From NCBI GenBank assembly GCA_025922945.1, contig JAICGW010000014.1:1-36433 (forward strand): DNA of 36,433 nucleotides, read 5' to 3'. Below, piece by piece: positions 24,132-32,717 of this stretch. Under the pieces are notes generated by a model. It made no database searches. It saw only the letters and a program-made list of their open reading frames with translations, and was not told the origin of the DNA. The position numbers were made by a program, and so were the translations under genes. The DNA is from Acidimicrobiia bacterium (GTDB lineage Bacteria > Actinomycetota > Acidimicrobiia > Spongiisociales > ZC4RG35). Position 1 is the first letter of the stretch. Each line of letters opens with the position of its first letter.

Positions 24132-24665
24132 ATGGGTGTCGCGGCCAGGTTCGAAACGGGGGTGGAAAATATCTCACTGCCATCTTCGCCGGCGCTGAGC
24201 TGGGGTGAGTTCGCCCTGCGGGAGCCAGAGCTGGCCCGGTTTGGGGCGGACCGACTGACCGCGGCACCCGCGTATCTGGCAACCGTTCGTCGAACGGGGG
24301 CACCGCGGGTTCGTCCGGTCACACCCATCTTCACTTCCGCCGGGCTGTTCCTGTTCATGGAGCCGACCTCCCCGAAAGGACGAGACCTCAGGGAGCGGGG
24401 ATGGTTCGCCCTCCATAACGGTGTTCCCGACAACGCCGGGTCCGGAGGCGAGTTTTGTCTCGAGGGCCGTGGCTTTCCGGTTGACGATCGCCAAGTTTGG
24501 AATCACGTTGCTGACGCAGCGGGGTATACGCCCCTCGATCGGTACGTTTTGTTCGAGTTTCACCTAAGTGAAGCCCGCTGTCATGGCTACGGCGACGTGC
24601 CGTTGCCCGCGACCCGGAAGTGGACGTTGGACCTGCCCGCAGCTGGTGTGGTCTCGACGTCCTAG
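24132..24665 (+). CDS. Pyridoxamine-5'-phosphate-oxidase-like flavin-binding protein
   Basis: A 177-aa protein whose ATG directly follows the VOC stop, implying coupling. From about residue 45 it follows the split-barrel PPOX fold: A-Y-L-A-T-V-R-R-T-G-A-P-R-V-R-P-V-T-P, then L-F-L-F-M-E and K-G-R-D-L-R-E-R-G-W-F-A-L-H. Such proteins bind FMN, F420 or haem. The Arg/Lys residues seen suit a flavin or deazaflavin phosphate, but which one cannot be decided. The first 30 residues are weakly conserved, so a later start is possible. Confidence 0.78.
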   Translation: MGVAARFETGVENISLPSSPALSWGEFALREPELARFGADRLTAAPAYLATVRRTGAPRVRPVTPIFTSAGLFLFMEPTSPKGRDLRERGWFALHNGVPDNAGSGGEFCLEGRGFPVDDRQVWNHVADAAGYTPLDRYVLFEFHLSEARCHGYGDVPLPATRKWTLDLPAAGVVSTS

Positions 24666-24686
24666 AAATAGTCTGCAGAGGAGAGA

Positions 24687-25169
24687 ATGATGAGCGCCCA
24701 GAAGGCTGCAAAGAAGTCTGCCAAGAGCACTCCCGCCGGAGACAAATCGTCCCAGGTCTTCTCGGCCGAGGAACGAGCGGCGATGAGAGAGCGCGTCCGC
24801 GAACAGAAGGCGGAGGCCCGCCGGGGCGCGGACCGGGAGGCCGGGGAGAAGGAACTGCTCGCCAAGATTGCGGAGATGCCGGAACCGGACCGCGCTATGG
24901 CCAAGAAAATCCACGCCATCGTCAAGGCCAGTGCGCCGACCCTGTCCCCAAAAACCTGGTACGGAATGCCCGCGTATGCCAAGGACGGAAAGGTGGTCTG
25001 CTTCTTCACCCCGGCGGCGAAGTTCAAATCGAGGTACGCAACGTTTGGTTTCAACGACGATGCAAACCTCGACGATGGTGGCATGTGGCCGACTTCGTAT
25101 GCGCTGACGAAGTTGACCGCGGCCGAAGAGAAAGCAATCGGTGCCCTCGTCAGGAAGGCCGTGAGCTGA
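24687..25169 (+). CDS. DUF1801/YdhG-like protein
   Basis: A 160-aa protein with GAGGAGAGA before two adjacent ATGs (24687 or 24690). Residues 1-65 are Lys/Glu/Ala-rich, low in complexity and probably a helix or disordered tail. The DUF1801 domain at about 70-155 shows [16 protein letters not shown] and Y-A-T-F-G-F. Relatives are described as iron-chaperone-like (frataxin fold), but function is poorly known. It is followed after 8 nt by the UvrA-like gene. Confidence 0.78.
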   Translation: MMSAQKAAKKSAKSTPAGDKSSQVFSAEERAAMRERVREQKAEARRGADREAGEKELLAKIAEMPEPDRAMAKKIHAIVKASAPTLSPKTWYGMPAYAKDGKVVCFFTPAAKFKSRYATFGFNDDANLDDGGMWPTSYALTKLTAAEEKAIGALVRKAVS

Positions 25170-25177
25170 GCAGGGCG

Positions 25178-27553
25178 GTGGGGGCGAAGTCGGCGGCTCG
25201 GCTCGCCGACAGCCACGACTACATCCGCGTCGCCGGCGCCCGCGAGAACAACCTCAAGGACGTCGACGTCGAAATCCCCAAGCGACGGCTGACGGTCTTC
25301 ACCGGCGTGTCCGGCTCGGGGAAGAGCTCGTTGGTGTTCGACACCATCGCCGCTGAATCCCAGCGGATGATCAACGAGACGTACAGCGCCTTCGTCCAGG
25401 GCTTCATGCCGACGCTGGCCCGGCCCGACGTGGACTTCCTCGATGGTCTGACGACCGCGATCATCGTCGACCAGGAGCGTATGGGCGCCAACGCTCGCTC
25501 CACGGTGGGCACCGCCACCGACGCCAACGCCATGTTGCGCATTCTCTTCAGCCGGCTGGGCAAACCTCACATCGGCTCCCCGAGCGCTTTCGCCTTCAAC
25601 GTACCCTCGGTGACGGGGAGGGGCACGATCACCGTGGCGCGCGGCGAGGGAAAAGACAGGCCCAGAGTGGAGACTTACACCCTCACCGGCGGAATGTGTC
25701 CGCGCTGCGAAGGGATGGGCTCGGTCAACAACATCGACCTTGCCCAGCTCTACGACGACAGCAAGTCGCTCAGCGAGGGTCCTTTCACCATCCCGGGCTA
25801 CAGCGGGGACGGCTGGTACGTGCGGATCTTCAGCGAGTCGGGTTTCCTCGATCCAGACAAGCCCATCCGCAAATACACCAAAAAGGAGCTTCACGACTTC
25901 CTCTACAAGGAGCCCACCAAGGTGAAGGTGGTTGGCGTCAACATGACCTATGAGGGCTTGATCCCCCGCATCCAGAAGGCCTTCCTCCAAAAGGATGTCG
26001 ACACTCTCCAACCGCACATTCGCGAGTTCGTGGAGAGAGCCGTGAAGTTCAGCATCTGCCCCGACTGCGGTGGCACCCGGCTCAGCGAGGCGGCTCGCTC
26101 CTCGAAGATCAAGGGGCTCAGCATCGCCGACGCATGTGCGATGCAGATCAGCGACCTGGCCGTGTGGCTTCGAGGTCTCGATGAGCCGTCGGTGGCTCCT
26201 CTCCTCGCCAGCCTGCAGCACACCCTCGATTCGTTCGTCGAGATCGGCCTCGGCTACCTCTCACTGGACCGGCCCTCGGGCACTCTCTCGGGTGGTGAGG
26301 CCCAGCGCACCAAGATGATCCGCCATCTCGGTTCCGCCCTCACCGACGTCACCTACGTCTTCGACGAGCCGACCACCGGCCTCCATCCCCACGACATCCA
26401 ACGCATGAACGACCTGCTCCTCCAGCTACGAGACAAAGGGAACACAGTGCTAGTCGTCGAGCACGAACCGGAGATGATCTTGATCGCCGACCATGTCATC
26501 GATCTCGGTCCTGGCGCCGGCACAGCCGGTGGCACGGTCTGCTTCGAGGGAACCATCGAGGGTTTGCGGCGAAGCGGCACCCTCACCGGGCAACATCTCG
26601 ATGACCGGGCCGCCCTCAAGGAAATGGTGAGGACTCCAACCGGCAAGCTCGAGATCCGCGGTGCCAGGGTGCACAACCTACAAGACGTCCATGTCGACAT
26701 CCCCCTCGGGGTTTTGGTAGTTGTCACCGGCGTCGCCGGCTCGGGCAAAAGCTCGCTTATACATGGATCCATCCCCGCAGACGCGTCTGTAGTGTCGGTC
26801 GACCAAACCCCAATCCGGGGCTCGCGGCGAAGCAACCCGGCCACATATACCGGCCTGCTGGAGCCAATCCGCAAGGCCTTCGCCAAGGCCAACGGGGTCA
26901 AGCCAGCGTTGTTCAGCGCCAACTCCGAGGGCGCCTGCCCGAACTGCAACGGCGCCGGTGTCATCTACACGGAGTTGGGCTTCATGGAGACGGTGTCCAC
27001 CATCTGCGAGGTCTGCGAGGGCAAGCGCTTCCAGAGCGCAGTGCTCGAGTTCAAGCTGGGCGGCAGGGATATCAGTGAAGTTCTGGCGATGTCGGTGACC
27101 GAGGCCAGGGACTTCTTCGCCGAGGGTGATGCCCGGGTTCCGGCCGCTCACGCCATCCTCGAACGGATGCACGCCGTTGGGCTCGGGTATCTCAACATCG
27201 GGCAGCCGCTGACGACCCTCTCCGGCGGCGAACGGCAACGCCTGAAGCTGGCGATCCAGATGGCGGAAAAAGGTGGGATTTACTTGCTCGACGAGCCGAC
27301 CAATGGTCTCCATCTCGCTGACGTGGACCACTTGCTCGCACTTCTCGACCAACTCGTGGACTCCGGGAAGTCGGTCATCGTGATCGAGCACCACCAGGGG
27401 GTGATGGCGCACGCCGATTGGATCATCGACCTCGGTCCCGGCGCCGGCCATGATGGGGGCCGGGTGGTCTTTGAGGGCACACCGGCCGATTTGGTTGCCG
27501 CGCGTTCCACCCTCACCGGAAAGCACCTCGCCGAATATGTGGCCGCAACGTAG
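25178..27553 (+). CDS. UvrA-like tandem ABC ATPase (short, UvrA2/DrrC-type)
   Basis: About 791 aa from a GTG at 25178, 8 nt after the DUF1801 stop; the long upstream frame is a shadow of that gene. There are two ABC cassettes, with Walker A at residues 43-51 (G-V-S-G-S-G-K-S-S) and a second G-V-A-G-S-G-K-S-S. Both have L-S-G-G-E signatures and D-E-P-T Walker B ends (T-T-G-L-H, T-N-G-L-H). Cys pairs C-P-x-C-x-G and C-x2-C-x-G give zinc sites. It is about 150 residues shorter than UvrA and appears to lack the UvrB-interaction region. Such paralogues are linked to resistance against DNA-binding drugs rather than general excision repair; that role is inferred here. Confidence 0.87.
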   Translation: MGAKSAARLADSHDYIRVAGARENNLKDVDVEIPKRRLTVFTGVSGSGKSSLVFDTIAAESQRMINETYSAFVQGFMPTLARPDVDFLDGLTTAIIVDQERMGANARSTVGTATDANAMLRILFSRLGKPHIGSPSAFAFNVPSVTGRGTITVARGEGKDRPRVETYTLTGGMCPRCEGMGSVNNIDLAQLYDDSKSLSEGPFTIPGYSGDGWYVRIFSESGFLDPDKPIRKYTKKELHDFLYKEPTKVKVVGVNMTYEGLIPRIQKAFLQKDVDTLQPHIREFVERAVKFSICPDCGGTRLSEAARSSKIKGLSIADACAMQISDLAVWLRGLDEPSVAPLLASLQHTLDSFVEIGLGYLSLDRPSGTLSGGEAQRTKMIRHLGSALTDVTYVFDEPTTGLHPHDIQRMNDLLLQLRDKGNTVLVVEHEPEMILIADHVIDLGPGAGTAGGTVCFEGTIEGLRRSGTLTGQHLDDRAALKEMVRTPTGKLEIRGARVHNLQDVHVDIPLGVLVVVTGVAGSGKSSLIHGSIPADASVVSVDQTPIRGSRRSNPATYTGLLEPIRKAFAKANGVKPALFSANSEGACPNCNGAGVIYTELGFMETVSTICEVCEGKRFQSAVLEFKLGGRDISEVLAMSVTEARDFFAEGDARVPAAHAILERMHAVGLGYLNIGQPLTTLSGGERQRLKLAIQMAEKGGIYLLDEPTNGLHLADVDHLLALLDQLVDSGKSVIVIEHHQGVMAHADWIIDLGPGAGHDGGRVVFEGTPADLVAARSTLTGKHLAEYVAAT

Positions 27554-27636
27554 GCTCGCTTTACCTTCGAAGTTCTCTGGCAACGGGCCGCCCCCTCCCC
27601 GAAAGACGCTAAGCCACCGGCGCTACTGTCGCCGCG

Positions 27637-28770
27637 ATGCGGCTGATCGTCACCGCGTTCATGACCCTCGACGGAGTCGTCGAGGGGCCGGGCTTCGACG
27701 AACACCGTGACGGGAAGAATGCCTGGGCTCTGAGGGTGCAGGGCCCAGATGACGAAGAAGTCAACACGGCCAGGGTCTTCACCGCCGACGCTCTCCTCCT
27801 GGGACGCAAGACGTATCAGATCTGGGCCGCCTTCTGGCCCACTGCTCGGGGCGACGACAAGCTCGTCAAACGGATGAATGAAATCCGCAAATACGTGGTC
27901 TCGACGACTCTCACCAAGGCCGACTGGCAGAACTCAACCATCATCTCGGGAGATGTCGCCGGCGAAGTCGCCAAGTTGAAACAGTCGCCGGGTGGTGATC
28001 TGGTGGTGTACGGGAGCCCGGACCTGGTCGACGAGCTGCTCAAGCACGATTTGATCGACGAGTATCAGCTCCTCCTCTACCCGACGATCCTCGGTAGTGG
28101 CAAACACTTGTTTCGCGACGGGATCGACAGCCACAACCTGCGCCTCGTGAGCACCCGGCCATTGAGCTCTGGGGTAGTTCTCCTTACTTATCGCCCCGAG
28201 ACCAAGGTTCCAACCAGTCCCTTCGTGGAGACGTACTCTTGGACGGAGGAGCAGCACCAGTTGTTGCAGGCTGCTCAGCACGCGGAGCGGGTGTTGGCGA
28301 CGGTCTTGTTCACCGATCTAGTTGGCTCTACCACCGAAGCCGCTGCTCGAGGCGACCGGGCATGGCGTCGGGTCCTCGACCGACACGACAATCTCGCCCG
28401 CCAGTTGGTGGATCGTTGGATGGGCAGAATTGTGAAGGGAACCGGTGACGGCATCCTGGCTACCTTCGATGCCCCCACTCGGGCACTGCGCTGCGCCTTC
28501 GACCTCCAGGGCGCCATTGGCAAACTCGGCCTCACCATTCGAGCGGCGATTCACACCGGCGAGATCGAACGGCGCGACGGTGACATCGGCGGCATCGCGG
28601 TCCACATCGCTTCCCGTGTCTTAGGAGAAGCCGGCCCCAACCAGATCGTGGTGACTCGAACCGTGACGGACCTGGCCACCGGAACCGGTCTCATGTTCGA
28701 GCCGCTGGGTCCGGTGACGCTGCAAGGTGTCCCGGGAAGCTGGGATCTCTTCGAGGCCGCGCCTCGGTAG
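27637..28770 (+). CDS. Fusion: DHFR-like (RibD_C) domain plus class III nucleotidyl cyclase
   Basis: A 377-aa protein in one uninterrupted frame. Residues 1-185 are a dihydrofolate-reductase-like domain (start L-I-V-T-A-F-M-T-L-D-G-V-V-E, then L-L-L-G-R-K-T-Y, and P-T-I-L-G-S-G-K-H-L-F). A ~30-residue linker leads to a class III cyclase (about 218-377) with both metal aspartates, D227 (F-T-D-L-V-G-S-T) and D271 (G-T-G-D-G-I). The transition-state Arg is kept in V-H-I-A-S-R-V, but the usual Asn position reads His, as in the actinobacterial cyclase modules more often seen behind alpha/beta-hydrolases. The reductase half could sense NADPH or a pterin or flavin precursor and set cyclase output; that is speculation. 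Confidence 0.86.
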   Translation: MRLIVTAFMTLDGVVEGPGFDEHRDGKNAWALRVQGPDDEEVNTARVFTADALLLGRKTYQIWAAFWPTARGDDKLVKRMNEIRKYVVSTTLTKADWQNSTIISGDVAGEVAKLKQSPGGDLVVYGSPDLVDELLKHDLIDEYQLLLYPTILGSGKHLFRDGIDSHNLRLVSTRPLSSGVVLLTYRPETKVPTSPFVETYSWTEEQHQLLQAAQHAERVLATVLFTDLVGSTTEAAARGDRAWRRVLDRHDNLARQLVDRWMGRIVKGTGDGILATFDAPTRALRCAFDLQGAIGKLGLTIRAAIHTGEIERRDGDIGGIAVHIASRVLGEAGPNQIVVTRTVTDLATGTGLMFEPLGPVTLQGVPGSWDLFEAAPR

Positions 28771-28796
28771 CTCCGTAGGTACATTCAGCGGCACCT

Positions 28797-29180
28797 ATGG
28801 CTGGGCTGCGAACGGCGGCGATACTTCACTGGTTCCTCGGTTTGGGTTTCGGAATCCCCGGGGTGTTCGGTATCCGGAATCTCGCTGCCGGGCGGGGCAT
28901 TCTCTACTTCATGGGATTTCCCACCTACGGCAAAGGACCATTCGAGCGCGTGGGGATTCAGACCACCGTCCCCCTGCTCTCCGCCTTTGTGTTCGTCTGC
29001 TTCCTCGAGTGCGTCGCCGGGTGGCTGTTGTGGAGTGGTGCCAGGTCAGGCGCCATCCTCTCCTTCGCCCTCTTGGCTCTGGGGGCGGCATTCTGGTGGG
29101 GCTTTGCGTTGCCGATTCCACCGATACTCGCCGTGGCGGCGACGGCCCTCATCGTGGTGAATTGGGAATTCCTTGTCTGA
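28797..29180 (+). CDS. Four-helix membrane protein, unknown function
   Basis: A 127-aa protein 26 nt after the cyclase fusion, with only a weak ribosome site (TAGGT). Helices lie at about residues 5-24, 58-80, 84-102 and 105-124. A G-x-G-x-G-I-P-G-V-F-G turn follows helix 1. I know no family for it. Codon use and position suggest it belongs to the rightward operon. It converges with the next gene over a 53-nt gap. Confidence 0.68.
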   Translation: MAGLRTAAILHWFLGLGFGIPGVFGIRNLAAGRGILYFMGFPTYGKGPFERVGIQTTVPLLSAFVFVCFLECVAGWLLWSGARSGAILSFALLALGAAFWWGFALPIPPILAVAATALIVVNWEFLV

Positions 29181-29233
29181 CGTTGTCAGGCAGGGCTGAT
29201 AACCCGACCTTCAGGTGTCACCCCCGAGACTGG

Positions 29234-29836
29234 CTATCCGGCCGGACGGTCCCTGGACGCCGCCCACCCTAGCCAATGGCGCCCGACCCAGAACAGGAAG
29301 ACAGTATTGGCGATCACCCCCAGGGCGAGGGCCACTTGCACGACCGGGTTGTTCGGATCGAGGATGATCAGCCGCCCGAGATAGATCACGACCATGATGG
29401 CCCCTAATGCCTGTCCCGCGCGAGCGAGCCCACGGGGATACCGGGCTGATCGACTCATGAGTCCTCCCAGGATCAGGACAGCAATACCGGTGAGACCGAA
29501 AGTGGCGAGCCCGCGCGGATCGGCTGGGTTGGGAAAGTCCCCTGCGGAAGGCCCCGGGGGATGGATCTGGTTGGCCAGGTCGTAGCCGGCGTGGATCACT
29601 GACAGCAGGGCGCCGACGAACCCCGCGCCGACTGCCCAACGAGCCAGTGGTCGGTTGACCTCCTCCACCGATGATCCCAGGACCACGATGATCAGAGTCA
29701 TGAGCAACCCGCCCAGCATCAGGAGCGCCGAGGCCACGGCGACGTTGCCGACTACGACAAAGAAGTACCCGTAGAGAATTCCTCCCACAGCAGCAACCAG
29801 CGCCGCCATACCCGCCGTCCGCTGCAAAGAGTCCAC
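29234..29836 (-). CDS. Six-helix integral membrane protein, unknown function
   Basis: A 200-aa protein from a GTG, with an alternative ATG nine codons later. About six hydrophobic helices are separated by short loops, and the second periplasmic-type loop is Pro-rich (H-P-P-G-P-S-A-G-D-F-P-N-P). No conserved catalytic motif is visible and the family is not recognised. It is downstream of the LtrA-like gene on the same strand (32 nt apart) and may be cotranscribed. Confidence 0.7.
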   Translation of the reverse strand: MDSLQRTAGMAALVAAVGGILYGYFFVVVGNVAVASALLMLGGLLMTLIIVVLGSSVEEVNRPLARWAVGAGFVGALLSVIHAGYDLANQIHPPGPSAGDFPNPADPRGLATFGLTGIAVLILGGLMSRSARYPRGLARAGQALGAIMVVIYLGRLIILDPNNPVVQVALALGVIANTVFLFWVGRHWLGWAASRDRPAG

Positions 29837-29868
29837 GACTTCCGGACACTAGATCTGTGGCACCGCGC

Positions 29869-31056
29869 TTAGGTGGGAGCGCCGTCGTCTCCGAGGCCCT
29901 CCCGAGCCTGGAGTCGGCGAACCACCGCATAGAACCACAATCCGAAAAGGGTCATCACAAGCAGGGCCGCCAGAATCCACGGGCGCGGAGCCACCCAACC
30001 GAAGAACATCGCCACCGCGCCGGCTACCAGCAACGAGACCGATACAGGCACCGGCGGATTTTCCTCGAGGGTTCTCAGGTTGACGATCAACGCCACCAGG
30101 GCTACGAGCACCGAGCCGCTGAGCAGCCATGCCGTGGCGGCGGGAGTTGAGGCCTCGCGGCCGTGCTCGATCAGGCTCACCATCGCCGCTCCTGCCGCGG
30201 CGATTGCCATGGTCAATGGCAAGTGGGTGAACAGCCACCGGAGCCGGACACTCGGGATGGCCAGCGGTCGCCGCCGGTTGACGAAATCGAAATAGGTCCA
30301 CCAATAGGCGAACCCGATCGAGAGGCCAAAGAGACCGGTGGCGATGACCTCGGCGCTGCGCTCGGCATCGGACAGGCCCTCCACCACCCCGACCACGACT
30401 TCTCCGAGAACGATGATGACCAGGAGGCCGTACCTCTCGACCAGTGACTCGGTCACCGGGAGGGCAGAATCCATACCCGGCGCCCCGGCGAGGACCAGCC
30501 CGCCAACTACCCAGAACAAGACCAACACCGTCCAAATGATCACCCGTTCCTCACCGGGGATGAGGACCGAGATGGCCATGGTGACGATGGTGATGACCAT
30601 TGCCCAGAGAAAGCGGCCGGTCGTCGCCATGTACTCCTCTCGATCGCGACGGCGAACCGAATACCAAAGCCAGGTGAGGACGGTGAGAAAGAGGACGTAT
30701 ACGATGGCAAAGCCCGATCCGTCATCACCCGAAGCGTCGCCGGCGTAGACCGCTAGGAGGGCCAGGATCAGCATTTGGATGAACACGAACACGCGGGTGC
30801 GGCCGTCTTCCCGACCATGCAACTCGTAATAAAGCGTGCCGTTCATCCAGGCGATCCAGACAAGTCCGAAGACGACGGCGAAGTGGAATACGCCGCGCCA
30901 GGTGACATCGCCTGCCAGCTGATGGGCGGCCCGCCCGATGACCACGACATAGGTGAGGTCGTAGAACAACTCGAGCCAGCTGACCCGGCGATCCTCGATG
31001 ATCTCGCCATGCGCTCGGGGTGGAAGCCAGAAGCGACGTCGGAACTCGCCGTACAC
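29869..31056 (-). CDS. LtrA-family membrane protein (low temperature requirement protein A)
   Basis: A 395-aa protein from a GTG without a clear ribosome site. It has the hallmark N-terminus V-S-W-L-E-L-F-Y-D-L-T-Y-V and the mid-protein E-R-Y-G-L-L-V-I-I-V-L-G-E of the LtrA family, with about ten hydrophobic helices. LtrA was named for Listeria growth at low temperature, and its biochemical role is unknown. The gene is divergent from the Rieske-FAD reductase across 110 bases that hold that gene's promoter. Confidence 0.87.
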   Translation of the reverse strand: MYGEFRRRFWLPPRAHGEIIEDRRVSWLELFYDLTYVVVIGRAAHQLAGDVTWRGVFHFAVVFGLVWIAWMNGTLYYELHGREDGRTRVFVFIQMLILALLAVYAGDASGDDGSGFAIVYVLFLTVLTWLWYSVRRRDREEYMATTGRFLWAMVITIVTMAISVLIPGEERVIIWTVLVLFWVVGGLVLAGAPGMDSALPVTESLVERYGLLVIIVLGEVVVGVVEGLSDAERSAEVIATGLFGLSIGFAYWWTYFDFVNRRRPLAIPSVRLRWLFTHLPLTMAIAAAGAAMVSLIEHGREASTPAATAWLLSGSVLVALVALIVNLRTLEENPPVPVSVSLLVAGAVAMFFGWVAPRPWILAALLVMTLFGLWFYAVVRRLQAREGLGDDGAPT

Positions 31057-31094
31057 GCCGGCAGGTTAAGCGGGTATCTGCCGCGATTCTAAAG

Positions 31095-31123
31095 TTGACA
31101 GTGACCGCTTTTAGACTTAGGGT
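31095..31123 (+). promoter_or_regulatory. Sigma-70-type promoter for the Rieske-FAD reductase
   Basis: TTGACA (31095-31100), a 17-nt spacer, then TAGGGT (31118-31123), which fits the actinobacterial -10 form TANNNT. The -10 ends 43 nt before the ATG at 31167. This is the clearest housekeeping promoter match in the window. Confidence 0.55.
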
Positions 31124-31166
31124 CGGGCTGGTTCTGCAAACCGGCAAGGAATGTGAGGTTCAGTAG

Positions 31167-32717
31167 ATGGCGGGTGAGATCAAATTGAAGGGCCCCGACC
31201 TAGCCGCCGACGGCGTTCCCTTGCAAGATCTCAAGCCCGACATTCCTGTAGCGGGACACTTCGAGGGCCAACCGTTAGCGGTGGTGGCGACCGCCGATGG
31301 CGTGCGGGCGATCAGCGGCAAGTGCAGTCATTACGGAGGACCACTGGCGGAGGGGCTGTGCGTGGGAAATGAGATTCGCTGCCCCTGGCACCACGCCGCC
31401 TTCAACCTGGAGACCGGCGAGGCCGTGGGAGCTCCAGCCCTCAGTCCGATCCCCGTGTATCAGACCGACGAGAAGGACGGCCGCGTCTTCGTTACTGGAC
31501 CCATCGCGCCTTCCGACCAGAGACCGACGCCGCCCGCCTCGCCGGACTCGGTGGTAATCGTCGGGTCGGGTGCGGCGGGAGCAGCTGCGGCCGAGGCCCT
31601 GCGGCGGTATGGGTATGAGGGTCCGGTCACGCTCATCGGAGGCGAGGCCCCTATCGACCGGCCCAACCTCTCGAAGGACTACCTGGCTGGTACGGCTCCG
31701 GAGGAATGGATGCCGCTCCGGTCACCGCAGTTTTACGCCGACGCCCGCATCGAGCTCATCAGCGGTCGACAGGTGGAGGCAATCGATCCGACCGCTCGGC
31801 TCGTACGGCTCGACGGTGGTGAAGAGATTCGTTACGGGGCACTTCTTCTGGCCCCTGGTGCCGAACCCCGTCGTCTCCCCGTCCCCGGAGCCGATGAACC
31901 CCACGTCCATTACCTCCGGACCCTCGAGGACAGCCGCGCCATCATCGCCGCTCTAGGAGACTCGACTCAAGCGGCAGTGATCGGGGCCGGATTCATCGGG
32001 TTGGAAGTGGCGGCTTCCCTCCGTCACCGGAAGATGGGAGTCACCGTGATCGCTCCCGAGAAAGTTCCTCTAGCTGACGTCGTCGGCGAGGCTCTGGGAC
32101 GGTTCGTTTTGGATCTGCATAGTGAACACGGAGTCACCTTCCGGCTGGAGAGATCGGTCACCGAGATCGCGCCCAAAGAAGTGGTGCTGGATGACGGGAG
32201 CAAAGTGCCCGCTGACTTGGTGGTGGTTGGCATCGGAGTTAGCCCCCGGATCGAGCTGGCGGAAGCCGCCGGTCTGGCGACAGATCGAGGAATCACCGTT
32301 GACCGCTATCTCCGCACGAGCGACCCGCACATTTGGGCAGCCGGCGATGTCGCTCGCTATCCGGGTCCCGACGGGGAATCCGTGAGAGTCGAGCACTGGG
32401 TGTTGGCCGAACGTCAGGGCCAGAACGCAGCACGCAACATCCTCGGCCACGAGGATCCGTTCACCGAGCCGCCGTTCTTCTGGAGCCAGCACTACGACGT
32501 TCCCATCAACGTCACCGGCCATCTCGCCGGCTGGGAAGAGGAAGTCGTCAATGGCGATCCCGGCCAGCGTGACGTGTTGGTCGGGTTTCGCAAGGGCGGA
32601 GTGGTGCGAGCAGTCGCCTCCATCTACCGGGACCGCGAAAATCTCCGCGCCGAGGCGGCTCTCGCTACCGGCGACCAGGCTCGCCTTGCTCAACTACTGG
32701 AGCCGGCTCAGCCATAG
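31167..32717 (+). CDS. Rieske-domain FAD/NAD(P)-dependent reductase (AIFM3-like)
   Basis: A 516-aa protein with GTGAGG 8 nt before its ATG. Residues about 15-110 are a Rieske [2Fe-2S] domain with C53-x-H55 and C72-x2-H75, lacking the extra disulfide cysteines (NirD/AIFM3-like low-potential type). A pyridine-nucleotide-disulfide reductase core follows: FAD motif G-S-G-A-A-G near 131, NAD(P) motif I-G-A-G-F-I-G-L-E near 272, and the second FAD motif I-W-A-A-G-D-V-A near 390. The C-terminus resembles the ferredoxin-reductase dimerisation domain. It probably passes electrons between NAD(P)H, FAD and the internal cluster, with an unknown partner. Its last 10 bases overlap the end of the NuoF-like gene. 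Confidence 0.88.
   Translation: MAGEIKLKGPDLAADGVPLQDLKPDIPVAGHFEGQPLAVVATADGVRAISGKCSHYGGPLAEGLCVGNEIRCPWHHAAFNLETGEAVGAPALSPIPVYQTDEKDGRVFVTGPIAPSDQRPTPPASPDSVVIVGSGAAGAAAAEALRRYGYEGPVTLIGGEAPIDRPNLSKDYLAGTAPEEWMPLRSPQFYADARIELISGRQVEAIDPTARLVRLDGGEEIRYGALLLAPGAEPRRLPVPGADEPHVHYLRTLEDSRAIIAALGDSTQAAVIGAGFIGLEVAASLRHRKMGVTVIAPEKVPLADVVGEALGRFVLDLHSEHGVTFRLERSVTEIAPKEVVLDDGSKVPADLVVVGIGVSPRIELAEAAGLATDRGITVDRYLRTSDPHIWAAGDVARYPGPDGESVRVEHWVLAERQGQNAARNILGHEDPFTEPPFFWSQHYDVPINVTGHLAGWEEEVVNGDPGQRDVLVGFRKGGVVRAVASIYRDRENLRAEAALATGDQARLAQLLEPAQP

Noticed and set aside
24620-25177. N-terminal extension of the UvrA-like frame giving a 977-aa product
   Set aside because: The extension lies in the wrong frame of the DUF1801 and PPOX-like genes. 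UvrA similarity begins right after the GTG at 25178.
24662-26221. A 519-codon open frame on the minus strand opposite the UvrA-like gene
   Set aside because: It is antisense to a clear ABC ATPase, spans a gene boundary, has no recognisable domain, and reflects the codon bias of high-G+C DNA.
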